The notes: generated by a model not told the origin, from the letters alone. A stretch of DNA of 64,000 nucleotides from CAVYHX01 sp963768415 (GCA_963768415.1 CAVYHX010000019.1:48174-112173); one strand, 5' to 3'. Positions 18,139-28,588 are shown, counted from the first letter of the stretch. Made by a program: numbers and translations.

Positions 18139-18978
18139 ATGCTGTACAGGTCTTGCCCGAAAGGGGCACCCGGATTATGGCCGGGTGCCCCTTTTGCATT
18201 TTGGCCGCTGCTGCTGGCGGCCCTGCTCTCCGGTTTCGCTACCCCGGTCAATGCCGGTGACTGTCCGGCCACCCGCATTCATGAGCGGGTACAGGTCATT
18301 CATGTCTATGACGGGGATACCGTCAAGCTGGCCGACGGCCGGCGCCTGCGCCTGATCGGGATCAATACCCCGGAAGTCGGCGACCGTGCCCGGGAGGCCA
18401 CCCGGGCGTATGCCCGCGAGGCGCAGGCCGCACTCACGGACCTGCTGGGAAAACACAATAAAATACTGTTGCTGGAGTACGGTGCGGAGCGCACCGACCA
18501 CTACGGCCGGCTGCTGGCCCATGCCTGGCTGGAAGATGGCACCAACGTCGCGGCCCGCCTGCTGCAACTGGGCCTGGCCACCACGCTGGTGGTGCCGCCC
18601 AACACCCGCGCGCAGGACTGTTACCAGCGGCAGGAAGACAGTGCCCGCAGCGCGGCACGGGGTTTGTGGTCCTCGCCTGCCTACCGGTCACAGGCAAGCA
18701 CTTCACTGCCGCTCACCAGCCGCGGCTTTCATATTGTCCACGGGACGGTCGACCAGGTCCGGCGCACTCGCAACAATGTCTGGATTACGCTCGCGGGACC
18801 CGTGACGATCCGGATCAGCAACCCGGACCTGGTCAATTTCGCGCCGGGTTTTCCCGATGGTCTTGCCGGACAAACCCTCGAGGTCCGCGGCTGGCTCAAG
18901 CCGGACCGGGACGGACTCCGGCTGACCGTCCGGCATTCGGCAGCGCTGACGATCATCACTCCCTCGAGGAGATACTGA
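18139..18978 (+). CDS. Secreted staphylococcal-nuclease-like (SNase) protein
   Basis: A 279-residue exported nuclease-like protein. A hydrophobic signal (FWPLLLAALLSGFATPVNA, with cleavage likely before GDC) precedes the SNase fold: VIHVYDGDTVKLADGRRLRLIGINTPE, EYGAERTDHYGRLLAHAWL and GLATTLVVPP. The catalytic Asp, Arg and Glu positions look conserved. A C-terminal nucleic-acid-binding-like segment of about 80 residues follows. ATG 18139 is the only ATG, GTG or TTG upstream of the signal peptide, so the rpmE terminator hairpin falls inside the coding sequence. Confidence 0.8.
   Translation: MLYRSCPKGAPGLWPGAPFAFWPLLLAALLSGFATPVNAGDCPATRIHERVQVIHVYDGDTVKLADGRRLRLIGINTPEVGDRAREATRAYAREAQAALTDLLGKHNKILLLEYGAERTDHYGRLLAHAWLEDGTNVAARLLQLGLATTLVVPPNTRAQDCYQRQEDSARSAARGLWSSPAYRSQASTSLPLTSRGFHIVHGTVDQVRRTRNNVWITLAGPVTIRISNPDLVNFAPGFPDGLAGQTLEVRGWLKPDRDGLRLTVRHSAALTIITPSRRY
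18161..18195 (+). terminator. Intrinsic terminator after rpmE
   Basis: A perfect 13-base-pair stem (AAGGGGCACCCGG at 18161-18173, its complement at 18181-18193), a 7-base loop, and a T run at 18192-18195. It is a textbook factor-independent terminator for rpmE. It lies inside the open reading frame of the next gene, before the signal peptide core. Confidence 0.8.
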
Positions 18979-18981
18979 CAA

Positions 18982-20451
18982 ATGGATATGACACACCGAC
19001 TCGTCATTGCAACTTTACTCCTCGGCCTCACTGCGACATTGCTCGGCGCGTGTGCAACCAATCCGGTCACCGGCGGCAGCGATTTCGTGCTGATGTCCGA
19101 AGAACAGGAAATTACCCTGGGGCGCAAATACAACGCAGAAATCCTCAAGGAAATGCCGGCCTATGATGACCCGGAACTGGAGCGCCTGGTCCAGCGCGTC
19201 GGCGCGAAACTGGCGGCCAACAGCCATCGGGGGGATCTGATCTACCGCTTCACCGTGGTCGACAGCAAGACGGTCAACGCCTTTGCCCTGCCTGGCGGCT
19301 ATATCTATATCACGCGCGGCCTGCTGGCCTATCTGAACTCGGAGGCCGAACTGGCCGCTGTGCTCGGTCACGAGATCGGCCACGTGACTGCGCGCCACAG
19401 TGTACGCCAGCACAGCACGGCAACCCTGACGGGGCTGCTGGGTGCAGTGCTGGCATCATCGACCGGCATTCAGGGCGCCGATACGCTTACCAATCTCGCG
19501 GGCACCGCCATCGTGCGCGGCTACGGGCGCGAACACGAGCTGGAGGCCGACCGGCTGGGGGCCGAGTATCTCGCCAGAAGCGGCTATGACCCGGATGCCA
19601 TGCTGCAAGTCGTGGGTGTCCTGAAAAACCAGGAGACCTTCGAGACGGCTGCCGCCAAAAAGGAAGACCGGGAGGCCAACACCTACCACGGCCTGTTCGC
19701 CACGCATCCTGACAATGATGCGCGCTTGCAGGAAGTCGTCCACGCCGCCCGTCAATACAAGACCGCCAGCGCGGTCACGATCAACCGGGACAGCTTTTTA
19801 CAGGCACTGGATGGACTGACATTCGGGGATGGCGACAAGGAAGGCATTGTCCGCGACAACCGTTTCTATCATCGCAAGATGGACTTTACCCTGACTTTTC
19901 CAAACGGCTGGCGCATTGAAAACAAACCGGAGAAAATCATCGCGCAGCCCGCCGCCAATGACGGTCTGATCCAGCTGACCGTCACTGACCTGAACAAGCG
20001 CATCACCCCGGAACAGTTCATGGAACAGCGGCTCAAGCTGGAGAACATGCGCCAGGGAGAGCCCTTCACCAGTAATGGTATGGAGGGCTATACCGCCATA
20101 GCCAATGGGAAAACGCCCTATGGTACGCGCGCGGTACGCTATGTGGTGCTCTACCGGAACGGCAGCGCCTTCATTATCGCCGGTGCCGCGAAAGCAACCC
20201 GGCCGGGAGCGAAATATGATGCGGAAATCCTGGCCACGGCACGCAGTCTGCGCGCGCTAAGCGCTGCCGACGCGGCACTCGCCGCGGTAAAAAAGCTGGC
20301 CCTCATCCGGGCGGGACAACACACCCGCTACCGCAGTCTGGCAGCCGACTCACCGATTCCGAACTACCCGGAAGAGCAGTTGCGCCTGCTCAATGGCAAC
20401 TACCCGGACGGGGAACCCGTCCCCGGGCAGTTGCTCAAGATCGTCCGCTAG
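18982..20451 (+). CDS. M48-family zinc metalloprotease, lipoprotein
   Basis: A 489-residue periplasmic protease. It has a lipoprotein signal with lipobox LLGAC (about Cys24), the zinc motif HEIGH (His130-Glu131-His134) and the third-ligand region ELEADRLGAEY. The C-terminal 200 residues form a separate domain (about 300-489) found in some BepA-like relatives. Such proteases act in outer-membrane quality control. A strong GAGGAG ribosome site lies 8 bases before the ATG. It follows the SNase gene by 3 bases. Confidence 0.88.
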   Translation: MDMTHRLVIATLLLGLTATLLGACATNPVTGGSDFVLMSEEQEITLGRKYNAEILKEMPAYDDPELERLVQRVGAKLAANSHRGDLIYRFTVVDSKTVNAFALPGGYIYITRGLLAYLNSEAELAAVLGHEIGHVTARHSVRQHSTATLTGLLGAVLASSTGIQGADTLTNLAGTAIVRGYGREHELEADRLGAEYLARSGYDPDAMLQVVGVLKNQETFETAAAKKEDREANTYHGLFATHPDNDARLQEVVHAARQYKTASAVTINRDSFLQALDGLTFGDGDKEGIVRDNRFYHRKMDFTLTFPNGWRIENKPEKIIAQPAANDGLIQLTVTDLNKRITPEQFMEQRLKLENMRQGEPFTSNGMEGYTAIANGKTPYGTRAVRYVVLYRNGSAFIIAGAAKATRPGAKYDAEILATARSLRALSAADAALAAVKKLALIRAGQHTRYRSLAADSPIPNYPEEQLRLLNGNYPDGEPVPGQLLKIVR

Positions 20452-20485
20452 TGAATTTGAATTCCGTGACCGGTGACCAGCCACG

Positions 20486-22880
20486 CTAGAACAGCTGGTC
20501 GACAGCGCTGCCGCCCCCTGCGGACGCGCCGCCCGGAGTATAGGCATCACTGCGCCGTGTCGGGGCCGAGTCCGCCGCGAAGGTCTCGAAAATAGCATCG
20601 GCCCGGCCACTCTCGGCCAGTAAACCGGTGACCGGGTCGATGCGCACCGTCACCAGCCCCTCCGGCTGTTCCAGCGACATTTCCGGGACACCTGCCAATG
20701 CTGCGCGCATGTAATCAATCCAGACCGGCAGCGCCGCCCGGCCCCCGGTCTCGCCCCGCCCCAGCGGTTCAAGCCGGTCGAACCCGACCCAGGCGGTAGC
20801 CACCAGCGTGCGGTTGAAACCCGAGAACCAGGCGTCCTTCTGATCATTCGTTGTCCCGGTCTTGCCCGCCAGGTCGGTTCTGCCCAGCACCCGCGCCTTG
20901 CTGCCCGTGCCGCGCTGGATCACATCCTGCATCATGGACGTCATCAACCAGGCATTCTGCGGCGTCACCACGCGTGGCGCCTGCGCGGGCAGGGCCGCTG
21001 CTGCGGACTTGTCAGCAGCCGTCGCGGCCCTGGCAGTGCGGGCACACCACCCGGGGCTCCGCCTGGAAAACCACCGCATCGGTTGCATCATGGATACTCT
21101 GGATGAAATAGGGATCGATGAGATAGCCACCGTTTGCCAGCACCGCATAGGCCCGGGCCAACTGCAATGGCGTAACCGAGGCACTGCCCAGCGCGAGGGT
21201 CAGGTCACGCGGCAGTTGCGTGGCTGAAAAACCGAAATTCTCCGCATATTCGGCCGCATAGGCGGCACCGATAGAGCGCAGGATACGAATGGAAACCAGA
21301 TTACGCGACCGGTACAGTGCTTCACGCAGGCGCGTCGGTCCGTAAAAACGGCCACTGTAGTTCTCCGGACGCCAGGTGGACTCCAGTGCCGCGTCATCGA
21401 AGACCACCGGCGCATCATTGATGACACTGGCCGGGGTAAACCCCTTTTCCAGGGCCGCCGAATAGATCACCGGCTTGAAGGCCGAGCCTGGCTGGCGCAT
21501 CGCCTGTATGACGCGATTAAACTTGCTGCGCTGAAAATCAAAGCCGCCGACGAGGGCCAGGATGGCGCCATCATCGGGATCAAGCGACACCAGTGCACCC
21601 TCTATGGCGGGGATTTCCTCGAGACGCCAGCTGCCATCGTCGAGTTGCGCCAGCCGCACGATGTCACCGACGGCCACGACATCCCCAGCCTGTGCCGGCG
21701 CCTTGCCCATGCGGTTTACACCCTTGTAAGGCCGCGCCCAGGCCAGGCCGTCCCATTCGATGGTGACCACGGTATCAGCGTCCAGCAGTACCCGGCAGGA
21801 CTGCGCCTCAACCGCGGTCACCAGGCCCGCGGCAAGCCCGCCGGTCACGTGGTAGTCCGCCAGCAGTGCCGGCCAGGCCTCTTCTGGCTTGCCGGCCAGA
21901 TCCACGTGGGCCTCCGGACCGTGGAAGCCATGGCGCCGGTTGTAGGCCAGCAGCCCCCGTTGCAGGGCCTTGTTGGCAGCCGCCTGGTGAGCCGTTTTCA
22001 GCGTGGTGATGACTGCATACCCGGACGTATAGGCTGCCGGCCCGTAACGCGTGACCATTTCATTACGCACCATCTCGGCCAGGTAGGGCGCGCGCGCCTC
22101 CGCCTTGACAGTATGCAGTTCCGCGCCATCCGGCTCGGCCAACGCGGCCGCGTAGGTCTCCTGATCGATATGACCGAGCTTGCGCATGCGCTGCAGGACG
22201 TAGTTACGCCGCGCGAGCGCCGCAGCAGGATTATTCACCGGGTTCACCCTGGATGGCGCCTTCGGGAGTGCGGCAATCATGGCTGCACGGGCAACGGAAA
22301 GCTCGTTAATACCCGTACCGTAGTAGACCTGCGCAGCCGCCGCGACACCGTAGGCGCGATGTCCCAGGTAAATCTTGTTCAGATAGAGTTCGAGAATTTC
22401 GTTTTTGCTGAGCGTGCGTTCAATTTTCAGCGCCAGCAGGATCTCCGTCAGTTTGCGCAGGTAGGTTTTCTCAGTGGAGAGAAAGAAGTTTCGTGCCACC
22501 TGCATGGTGATGGTACTGCCACCCTGGCGCTTTTCGCCGGTACGGATCAGGGCAACACCGGCACGCAGGAGCCCCATGTAGTCCACACCCGGGTGCTCGA
22601 AAAAACGGTCGTCTTCCGCCGCCAGAAACGCGTGCACCAGCACCGGCGGCACAGCCGCGATGAGGACCGGTGTGCGCCGCTTCTCGCCATACTCGGCCAG
22701 CAACTTGTGATCCCGGCTGTAGATGCGCAGCGGCTCCTGCAACTGCACATCTTTCAGCACCTCTATCGAAGGCAGCTGGGGCTCTATTTTTATATACAAA
22801 ACAGTAGCTAAGACAAATACCACGGCGGTACCGGCAAGCACCAGGAAGAGTAAGTAGAGGCCAAGGCGACGGATTATCAT
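20486..22880 (-). CDS. mrcA: Penicillin-binding protein 1A, with one apparent +1 frameshift
   Basis: A bifunctional peptidoglycan synthase anchored by an N-terminal helix (LGLYLLFLVLAGTAVVFVLA). The glycosyltransferase domain shows EDDRFFEHPGVD and GGSTITMQVARN. The transpeptidase domain has the SAFK motif (PGSAFKPVIY), SRN (YRSRNLVS) and KTGTT. The first frame stops at 21012, while the KTG part is encoded in the next frame down to 20486. Removing one base of the C pair at 21019-21020 (plus strand) joins them into 797 residues. It is divergent from pilM, an arrangement common in gammaproteobacteria (mrcA/pilM). Confidence 0.92.
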
Positions 22881-23035
22881 TAGGAATAGGAAAACCTGTG
22901 ATCTGAATCAAGGAACGGGTTTGAAGTACGTCTTATAAATTGAAACTGTTTTGGTAAATGCAATATTATCTCTCAACTATTTTGGGGACAGTCCGATAAG
23001 TTACACCATATCATCTGCTACACGTTACGCATTGG

Positions 23036-23064
23036 TTGACAAACAGTTGGCAATATCATCTAAT
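23036..23064 (+). promoter_or_regulatory. Sigma-70-type promoter for pilMNOPQ
   Basis: TTGACA at 23036-23041, a 17-base spacer, and TCTAAT at 23059-23064 (five of six matches to the -10 consensus). It sits in the 234-base divergent region between mrcA and pilM, 50 bases before the pilM start. Predicted from sequence only. Confidence 0.6.
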
Positions 23065-23114
23065 GCGTCGGGCTACCTATGCTGTACAACTGTGGGTAAT
23101 TAAAAGGAAATATT

Positions 23115-24185
23115 GTGCCATTCGCGCAACTATTTAAACGGACCCAACCACCGCTGATCGGCCTGGATATCAGCTCCACTGCAATTAAACTGCTGGAGCT
23201 GAGTCGAAGCGGATCACGCTACCGCGTCGAAAGTTATGCGGTCGAACCCCTGCCTCCCAATTCAGTCGTCGAAAAGAATATTACTGACGTTGAAGCCGTT
23301 GGTGAAGCGATCCGGCGCGCGGTCAAGCGCTCGGGCACGCGCATTCGGCATGCGGCCGTCGCAATCGCCGGCTCCTCCGTCATCACCAAGACGATACCGA
23401 TGCCGGCCGGACTCAGCGAGGATGATATAGGGGCACAGATCGAACTGGAAGCCGACCAGTACGTCCCTTACCCGCTGGAAGAAGTTAACCTTGATTTCGA
23501 GATTCTCGGTCCGTCCGAGAAGAATGTAGATACGGTAGATGTGCTACTCGCCGCCTGCCGCAGCGAAAATGTCGAGATGCGCAGTGCCGCTGTGGAAACC
23601 GGTGGTCTGGGTACCCAGATCATGGATGTCGAATCCTTCGCGAGTGAAAACGCATTTGCCCTGCTGGCTGACCAGTTACCCGATCAGGGTGTGGAAAAAA
23701 CCATCGCCGTCATCGATATCGGCGCGACCATGACAACGCTCAACGTCATGCACGACCTGAAGAGCATTTATACGCGCGACACGGTATTTGGCGGCAAGCA
23801 ACTCACCGAAGAGATCATGCGCCGCTACGGACTCTCCTATGAAGAGGCCGGCATGGCCAAACGCCAGGGCGGGTTACCGGAAAACTACGAGTCAGACATT
23901 CTGGAGCCCTTCAAGGAAGCCGCGACGCAGCAGGCAAGCCGTTCACTGCAATTCTTTTTCTCTTCCAGCCCGTACAGCAGTGTTGACCATGTGGTACTGG
24001 CGGGAGGCAGCGCGGTTATACCCGGTCTCGACGACATGATTCAGGACAAGCTCGGCGTGGAAACAACAATCGCCAATCCATTTGCCTCCATGTCCCTGTC
24101 AGCACGCGTAAAACCGCAGTCACTGAGCAATGACGCACCGTCCTTGCTGGTAGCCTGCGGACTGGCCCTGAGGAGCTTCGACTAA
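23115..24185 (+). CDS. pilM: Type IV pilus inner-membrane platform protein PilM
   Basis: An actin-like cytoplasmic ATP-binding protein that binds the PilN N terminus. 356 residues, with the actin-fold phosphate loops (IGLDISSTAIKLLELS and AVIDIGATMTTLNVM) and the adenosine motif VVLAGGSAVIPGLDD. The start is GTG at 23115 after AAAAGGAAA. First gene of an intact pilMNOPQ operon. Confidence 0.95.
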   Translation: MPFAQLFKRTQPPLIGLDISSTAIKLLELSRSGSRYRVESYAVEPLPPNSVVEKNITDVEAVGEAIRRAVKRSGTRIRHAAVAIAGSSVITKTIPMPAGLSEDDIGAQIELEADQYVPYPLEEVNLDFEILGPSEKNVDTVDVLLAACRSENVEMRSAAVETGGLGTQIMDVESFASENAFALLADQLPDQGVEKTIAVIDIGATMTTLNVMHDLKSIYTRDTVFGGKQLTEEIMRRYGLSYEEAGMAKRQGGLPENYESDILEPFKEAATQQASRSLQFFFSSSPYSSVDHVVLAGGSAVIPGLDDMIQDKLGVETTIANPFASMSLSARVKPQSLSNDAPSLLVACGLALRSFD

Positions 24186-24186
24186 C

Positions 24187-24750
24187 ATGGCACATATCAA
24201 CCTGCTGCCGTGGCGCGAGGAGCTGCGCAAGCAGAAACAGAAGGAATTCGCTTTCACTGCAGGCGGCGCCGTGGTTGTCGCTGCACTGGTCGTCCTGCTC
24301 GGACACTTTCATGTGGACGGCCGGATTGACAACCAGAACATGCGCAACACCTTCCTTGAGGCTGAAATCGCCGCGCTGAACAAGCGCATCGGGCGCATCA
24401 AGGAACTCGAATCCATGAAGGAAAACCTCCTGGCACGCATGAATGTCATTCAGGAACTGCAACGCAGCCGTCCGGAAAGCGTGCATCTGATGGACGAGAT
24501 GGTGCGTACGCTGCCTGATGGTGTCTACCTGAAAACCTTCAAGCAGACTTCCAAGAACCTGACCATGACCGGCGTTGCCCAGTCGAACGCGCGCGTGTCG
24601 GATTACATGCGCAGTATCGATTCCAACGACTGGCTGACCGCACCCCGACTCGATCTTATCCAGACAACCGTGGCCAATCGCCGGCGCGTTGCCAATTTCA
24701 CCCTGCAGGGGAAACAGAAGGCCCGCGCCAAGCCGGGAGAAGGTAGCTGA
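24187..24750 (+). CDS. pilN: Type IV pilus assembly protein PilN
   Basis: A 187-residue bitopic membrane protein. The conserved N-terminal cytoplasmic peptide INLLPWREELR, which docks in the PilM groove, is present at residues 4-14. A single helix (about 22-40) and a periplasmic coiled-coil plus ferredoxin-like domain follow. It starts 1 base after the pilM stop. Confidence 0.95.
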   Translation: MAHINLLPWREELRKQKQKEFAFTAGGAVVVAALVVLLGHFHVDGRIDNQNMRNTFLEAEIAALNKRIGRIKELESMKENLLARMNVIQELQRSRPESVHLMDEMVRTLPDGVYLKTFKQTSKNLTMTGVAQSNARVSDYMRSIDSNDWLTAPRLDLIQTTVANRRRVANFTLQGKQKARAKPGEGS

Positions 24751-24752
24751 GC

Positions 24753-25340
24753 ATGGATTTGAATGAACTTGATCTGTCCAACATCGCCCGCTGGCCTGCA
24801 GCGGCAAAGGTTGTGTTAATCGTGTTCCTCATGGCCGGCGTGATATTTCTTGGCTACTGGTTTCACATCAAGGACCAGCTGCTTAACCTGACCCAGGCCG
24901 AACAGAAAGAGGCCGACCTCAAGGTATCCTTCGAGAAGAAGGCCGGACAGGCAGCCAATCTGGAAGCCTATGAGCAGCAACTGGTGGAAATGCGCGAGTC
25001 TTTCGGCGCCATGCTGCGCCAGCTGCCCAACAAGACCGAGGTTGCCGACCTGCTGGTGGATGTCTCCCAGACCGGTCTGGCCAGTGGCCTGGAATTTGTG
25101 CTGTTCAAGCCCCAGTCAGAGGGCCCGCGCGAGTTCTACGCTGAACTGCCCATCAGTATAAGGGTGGTTGGTAACTACCATGAATTCGGTGATTTTGTCA
25201 GCGGGGTCGCCGCCCTGCCACGCATCGTGACCCTGCACGATATCAGTATTTCGCGGGAGAACACAGATCAGCTGGCGATGAGCCTGACGGCCAAGACCTA
25301 CCGCTACCTGGAAGATAATGAGAGGGGTGGCAGTCAATGA
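24753..25340 (+). CDS. pilO: Type IV pilus assembly protein PilO
   Basis: A 195-residue partner of PilN with one membrane helix (about residues 18-38, VVLIVFLMAGVIFLGYWF), a coiled coil (LTQAEQKEADLKVSFEKK) and a periplasmic domain ending ...LTAKTYRYLED. The signature LPNKTEVADLLVDVSQTG is present. It follows pilN by 2 bases and overlaps pilP by 4. Confidence 0.95.
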   Translation: MDLNELDLSNIARWPAAAKVVLIVFLMAGVIFLGYWFHIKDQLLNLTQAEQKEADLKVSFEKKAGQAANLEAYEQQLVEMRESFGAMLRQLPNKTEVADLLVDVSQTGLASGLEFVLFKPQSEGPREFYAELPISIRVVGNYHEFGDFVSGVAALPRIVTLHDISISRENTDQLAMSLTAKTYRYLEDNERGGSQ

Positions 25341-25885
25341 TGTCCAGACACTACCCGGCGGTATTACGCCGCTACCTGATCATTATCGCAGCTGCCGGCA
25401 TGCTCGCTGCGTGTTCGGGCAACCCGACCTCGGATCTGGAGCGCTACGCCGAGGAAGTCAAGAATCAGCAGCCTGCCGATATCGAGCCGCTGCCGGAGTT
25501 CCAGCCCTACGAGTCATTTTCGTACCAGGCTGCAGATTTGCGCGACCCGTTTACCGAGCCGACCTTCTCGAACAAGCAGGCAGCGGTTACCACGGCTTCC
25601 GGGAACGGCCTGAAACCCGACTTCGACCGCCCGACCGAGCCACTGGAGGAATTTCCGCTGGATAGTCTGCGTATGGTCGGTACCCTGGAACAGGCCAGTC
25701 AGAACTGGGCCCTGGTGAATGATACCGACGGCACCATACATCGGGTGCAATCGGGTAACTATATTGGACAGAATCACGGTAAAATAACACGCATAACCGA
25801 ATTCGAAGTTGAACTCACGGAAATCGTTCCTGATGGAATCGGTGGCTGGGTGGAACGCCAGGCTTCCATAGCAATCAGCGAATAA
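25337..25885 (+). CDS. pilP: Type IV pilus lipoprotein PilP
   Basis: A 182-residue inner-membrane lipoprotein that links the PilNO complex to the PilQ secretin. A lipobox (MLAAC, near Cys23), a flexible linker, and the folded C-terminal domain (LRMVGTLEQASQNWALVND, VQSGNYIGQNHGKI) are clear. The start overlaps the pilO stop. Confidence 0.94.
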   Translation: MMSRHYPAVLRRYLIIIAAAGMLAACSGNPTSDLERYAEEVKNQQPADIEPLPEFQPYESFSYQAADLRDPFTEPTFSNKQAAVTTASGNGLKPDFDRPTEPLEEFPLDSLRMVGTLEQASQNWALVNDTDGTIHRVQSGNYIGQNHGKITRITEFEVELTEIVPDGIGGWVERQASIAISE

Positions 25886-25897
25886 TCCCACAGGGGA

Positions 25898-28021
25898 ATG
25901 GCAATGATCGGACAATCTATAAACCTGCGTCAGGTAAATGGTCTTGCATTTACCCGAATCTTTAAACAGCTGGGAATCACCGGCCGACGGGCACTGCTAC
26001 TGGCAAGCGCCTTGCTCTGCGCCGGTGGCCTGACCACCACGCAGGCTGCGGAAACTGCGGCGGCCAACACGCTGCAATCCGTAGAGTTCGCCGGCCTGCC
26101 CGGTAACAAGACCCAGATCACCATGACCCTCAGCAAACCCGCTCCGGCACCGCTGAGTTTCACCATCGACAATCCGGCGCGTATTGCCCTGGATTTCGCG
26201 AATACCCGTAACGGGCTGAGCCAGCGCTCGCAGGCGATCGGCATCGGCATGGCCGAGAGCCTGACCGCTGTTGAAGCCAAGGGGCGCACACGTGTTATCG
26301 TGAACCTCGTTAGCATGGTCCCCTACGAGGCGCATACCGTTGGCAACAAGGTCGTCCTGACGGTCCAGAATGCCGGCAGTGAAATGTCTGCAGTTCAGCA
26401 GGCGGCAGTTGCCGGCACCACCGGCGGCGGCACCAAGCAAATATCGAATGTCGATTTCAGGCGCGGCGAGAAAGGCGCCGGCCGGGTCATCGTGACCCTG
26501 ACGGATCCCTCCATCCCGGTAGATCTGAAACAGGAAGGCGGCAAGGTCGTGGTCGATTTTTATCGCGCCCAGCTGCCCCAGGAGCTCTCCAGACGACTGG
26601 ATGTACTCGACTTCGCCACCCCGGTGAAGTCAGTCGACACCTATGTAAAGGGCGAGAATGTCCACATGGTGATCACGCCCATGGGCGAATATGAATACCT
26701 CGCCTATCAGACAGATAACCAGTTCACCATCGAGGTCAGGGCACTGACCAAGGAAGAAGCCGAGGCCAAGAAAAAAGACGAGCTCGGCTTTTCCGGCGAA
26801 CGACTCTCCCTGAACTTCCAGGATATCGAGGTCCGCTCGGTGTTGCAGCTGATCGCCGATTTTACCGGTATCAACATCGTGGTCAGTGATACCGTCGGCG
26901 GCAGCCTGACACTGCGGCTCAAGAACGTACCCTGGGACCAGGCACTGGACATCATCCTGAAGACCAAGGGCCTGGGTATGCGCCAGACCGGCAATGTCAT
27001 GCTGATTGCGCCCAGTGAAGAAATCGCGGCGCGCGAAAAACTCGAGCTGGAAGCACAGAAGCAGATCGAGGAACTCGAGCCCCTGTATTCCGAATTCGTC
27101 CAGGTCAATTACGCCAAGGCAACCGACATCGCGGGCCTGTTAAAGAGCGCGGATACTACCCTGCTCTCGGACCGTGGCCGGGTTGCAATCGATGAACGCA
27201 CCAACACCCTGCTGGTGCAGGACACGGCAAACAAACTGGTGGAAATCCGCAAGCTGGTCGCGAAGCTGGATATTCCGGTGCGTCAGGTGCTGATCGAATC
27301 CCGCGTCGTCATCGCCAATAACGATTTCTCCAGGGACCTGGGTGTGAAGTTCGGCTTCAGTAAATTCACCGAGTATGACGACGATCACTTCGTCGGGATC
27401 GGCGGAACCCAGCTGTCGAATCCGACCAGTCTGGACCAGGGGCTGATCGTGGACCTGCCGGTCATCGGCTCCTCCAGCACCCTGGCCCTGGCCGTCGGCA
27501 AGATCGGCAGTCACCTGCTGCAGCTCGAGCTCTCCGCCATGGAATCCGAAGGCCAGGGCGAGGTGATCTCCAGCCCGCGTGTCCTGACATCCAACCAGAA
27601 GGCCGCCTTTATCGAATCCGGTGTCGAGATCCCGTATCAGCAGGCAACCTCCAGCGGCGCCACCAGCGTCTCCTTCAAGAAGGCGGTCCTGAGTCTGAAC
27701 GTCACGCCGCAGATCACGCCGGACGACCGCATCATCATGGATCTCGTGGTCAACAAGGACAGCGTCGGTGATATCTTCCTGGGTGTACCCAGCATCGACA
27801 CCAACGAGGTGTCCACACAGGTCCTGGTGGACAACGGCGAGACCCTGGTACTTGGCGGTATCTACGAGCAGACCAAGGCACATGAGGTCGACCGGACACC
27901 GTTCTTCGGCGAGCTGCCGCTGGTCGACTGGCTGTTCAAGACGACGATCGATGTCGATGAAAAGTCCGAGCTGCTGATCTTCGTTACCCCGAAGATCGTC
28001 AAGGAAGAGTTCAACATCTAG
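25898..28021 (+). CDS. pilQ: Type IV pilus secretin PilQ
   Basis: The outer-membrane pore for the pilus. 707 residues with a signal peptide (about 25-50, ALLLASALLCAGGLTTTQA), two AMIN domains (about 55-290), an N0/STN domain (SLNFQDIEVRSVLQLIADFTG), an N1/NolW domain and the C-terminal secretin domain (VISSPRVLTSNQKAAFIESG, LVLGGIYEQ). The ATG at 25898 follows CAGGGG; an in-frame ATG at 25904 is the alternative. Last pil gene; aroK follows after 57 bases. Confidence 0.95.
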   Translation: MAMIGQSINLRQVNGLAFTRIFKQLGITGRRALLLASALLCAGGLTTTQAAETAAANTLQSVEFAGLPGNKTQITMTLSKPAPAPLSFTIDNPARIALDFANTRNGLSQRSQAIGIGMAESLTAVEAKGRTRVIVNLVSMVPYEAHTVGNKVVLTVQNAGSEMSAVQQAAVAGTTGGGTKQISNVDFRRGEKGAGRVIVTLTDPSIPVDLKQEGGKVVVDFYRAQLPQELSRRLDVLDFATPVKSVDTYVKGENVHMVITPMGEYEYLAYQTDNQFTIEVRALTKEEAEAKKKDELGFSGERLSLNFQDIEVRSVLQLIADFTGINIVVSDTVGGSLTLRLKNVPWDQALDIILKTKGLGMRQTGNVMLIAPSEEIAAREKLELEAQKQIEELEPLYSEFVQVNYAKATDIAGLLKSADTTLLSDRGRVAIDERTNTLLVQDTANKLVEIRKLVAKLDIPVRQVLIESRVVIANNDFSRDLGVKFGFSKFTEYDDDHFVGIGGTQLSNPTSLDQGLIVDLPVIGSSSTLALAVGKIGSHLLQLELSAMESEGQGEVISSPRVLTSNQKAAFIESGVEIPYQQATSSGATSVSFKKAVLSLNVTPQITPDDRIIMDLVVNKDSVGDIFLGVPSIDTNEVSTQVLVDNGETLVLGGIYEQTKAHEVDRTPFFGELPLVDWLFKTTIDVDEKSELLIFVTPKIVKEEFNI

Positions 28022-28078
28022 TCGCATGCTGCTGGCGCGACTTGCCAGCCTCCGCATAATCTGGCATACCTGCCCGGC

Positions 28079-28588
28079 ATGAAAACGCCGGGCAGTTTGT
28101 TTCTGATCGGTCCCATGGGGGCCGGTAAATCCACCATCGGGCGCCAGCTGTCCAGACAGCTGGGTATGTCCTTCCATGACAGTGACCGGGAAATCGAACG
28201 CCGCACCGGCGTGGATATCGCGCTGATCTTTGAACTGGAGGGTGAGTCCGGTTTCCGCAAGCGCGAGCGCGCCATCATCGAGGAATTGACCCGGATTCCT
28301 GACATCATCCTCGCCACCGGCGGGGGTGCCATCCTGGACCCGGTGAACCGGGAAAATCTCCGCAGCAGCGGTCGGGTTATATACCTGCATACGTCCGTTG
28401 ACCAGCAACTCGCGCGTACCGCGAAAGACCTGAGCCGTCCGTTACTGCAGACTGCAGATCCGCGGACCCGTCTTGAGGAGCTGATGGCGGAGCGCGAACC
28501 GCTCTACCAGGATATCGCCGACCTGGTCATCGATACCGATGGCAGGCACGTCCGGGATGTAGTCAAACAGATTCTGCAACAGGTTTGA
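28079..28588 (+). CDS. aroK: Shikimate kinase
   Basis: Phosphorylates shikimate in aromatic amino acid synthesis. 169 residues with Walker A GPMGAGKST (about 11-19), the shikimate-binding DSDREIERRTG, the RKRE motif region and ATGGGAIL. The pilQ-aroK-aroB order is conserved across gammaproteobacteria. Short leader of 57 bases after pilQ. Confidence 0.95.
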   Translation: MKTPGSLFLIGPMGAGKSTIGRQLSRQLGMSFHDSDREIERRTGVDIALIFELEGESGFRKRERAIIEELTRIPDIILATGGGAILDPVNRENLRSSGRVIYLHTSVDQQLARTAKDLSRPLLQTADPRTRLEELMAEREPLYQDIADLVIDTDGRHVRDVVKQILQQV

